Assembly: GCA_037577475.1 (NCBI GenBank) | Contig: CM075189.1 | Coordinates: forward strand, 20,059,839-20,123,838 | Direction of reading: 5' to 3' | DNA: 64,000 nt | Source: Chaunax sp. Z400 | Taxonomy: Eukaryota > Chordata > Actinopteri > Lophiiformes > Chaunacidae | In this document: in pieces, positions 63,471-64,000 of the stretch | Position numbering within the stretch: position 1 is the stretch's first letter | How the letters are laid out: every line of letters begins with the position of its first letter | Made by a program: the position numbers and the translations under genes | Notes under the pieces: model-generated | Told to the model about the DNA's origin: nothing | Database searches by the model: none | Seen by the model: the letters and a program-made list of their open reading frames with translations, nothing else

Positions 63471-63739
63471 CAGGTGAGATTTTAATCGTCCGTTTAATAT
63501 CTGTCAACAGTGGTATGCTAGTTAACGTTAGCCCAGAACACTAAAATGATGCCTCTCTCTTTAGCTACAGTGATCTCGCTCAGAAAGTGTTGACGTGCTG
63601 TAATGATTTTCACTGCTAAACGTGTTTGAAAATGATCTGGGCGGCCCTGATGTGTCCACGAATGGATCGAGAGGTGGGAGACTGAATCTGTAAATGCCTC
63701 ACATTACTAGGGTTGCAGGGGGAAAATTGATTCTTATAG

Positions 63740-63958
63740 ATGTGTCTCGATGTGGACATGGATGATTATGAATTCAAATTTGTTCCATACAAATATGCAA
63801 TGTCCCATCTCGACGGTTTTCTATTGAAAACAGCGATCCCCACACTCTGCAAGGAGACCGGAAGTGAAGTCTTAGAATCACTGAAGAAAGCGCCCAGTAT
63901 AGCTCTAATATGTGATGCATGGACATCCATTGCATCCAAACAAGTGCAAAGAGTGTGA
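63740..63958 (+). mobile_element. hAT transposase fragment
   Basis: An open frame contains KTAIPTLCKETGSEVLESLK and then ALICDAWTSIASK. The A-L-x-x-D-x-W-T-S block is the start of the hAT catalytic (RNase H-like) core, with the first catalytic Asp. It stops after 72 codons. It is not the same segment as the relic at 49498-49840, and the two may come from different elements. Confidence 0.7.
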
Positions 63959-64000
63959 GCTGCAGAGGTGCAAATGTGGCTGAACTGTTGCAGGGCGTAG

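Overview
The window is nuclear DNA of a ray-finned fish, most likely a percomorph teleost. The genes have many short exons with GT..AG introns. Their proteins read as vertebrate families. The spaces hold relics of L1-like and other LINE, Tc1-like and hAT elements, long CA/GT and GATA microsatellites, and 'gctta-gcata'-type dispersed repeats of a kind I associate with perch-like fishes. All exon models below were built by eye from splice sites, phase and family similarity; no alignment or expression data were available.

Left to right: (1) 277-4464 (+), a RAB6-subfamily small GTPase missing only its first exon, with two pairs of interchangeable exons. (2) 7485-11158 (+), a complete STARD10-like START-domain lipid-transfer protein in six coding exons. 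(3) 14284-16702 (-), complete pdzd11 in five coding exons, with a possible in-frame upstream exon at 17269-17440. (4) About 17.5-21.2 kb, a repeat-rich gap with a LINE relic and two almost identical 290-bp copies. (5) 21934-29839 (+), complete gdpd2 in 15 coding exons, 539 residues. (6) 31.5-64 kb, the 5' part of dlg3 (+). It has upstream first exons leading to an L27-domain N-terminus (32351-46262), and further down the SAP102-type first exon (53342-53707). The PDZ, SH3 and guanylate-kinase exons lie beyond the right edge.

The order RAB6-like, pdzd11, gdpd2, dlg3 matches human Xq13.1 (RAB41, PDZD11, KIF4A, GDPD2, DLG3), so the first gene is best read as the fish rab41 locus rather than rab6a. 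No kif4 exons were seen between pdzd11 and gdpd2, and a START gene sits between rab41 and pdzd11.

The genes are not an operon. They share only position, with themes of vesicle traffic (Rab), lipid handling (START and glycerophosphodiesterase) and membrane scaffolding (two PDZ-family proteins). The most interesting signals are the second mutually exclusive exon pair in the Rab gene, an L27-bearing dlg3 isoform with two candidate first exons in matching phase, an in-frame N-terminal extension of PDZD11 from a promoter-proximal exon, the near-identical 290-bp duplicates, and overlapping perfect palindromes downstream of gdpd2.
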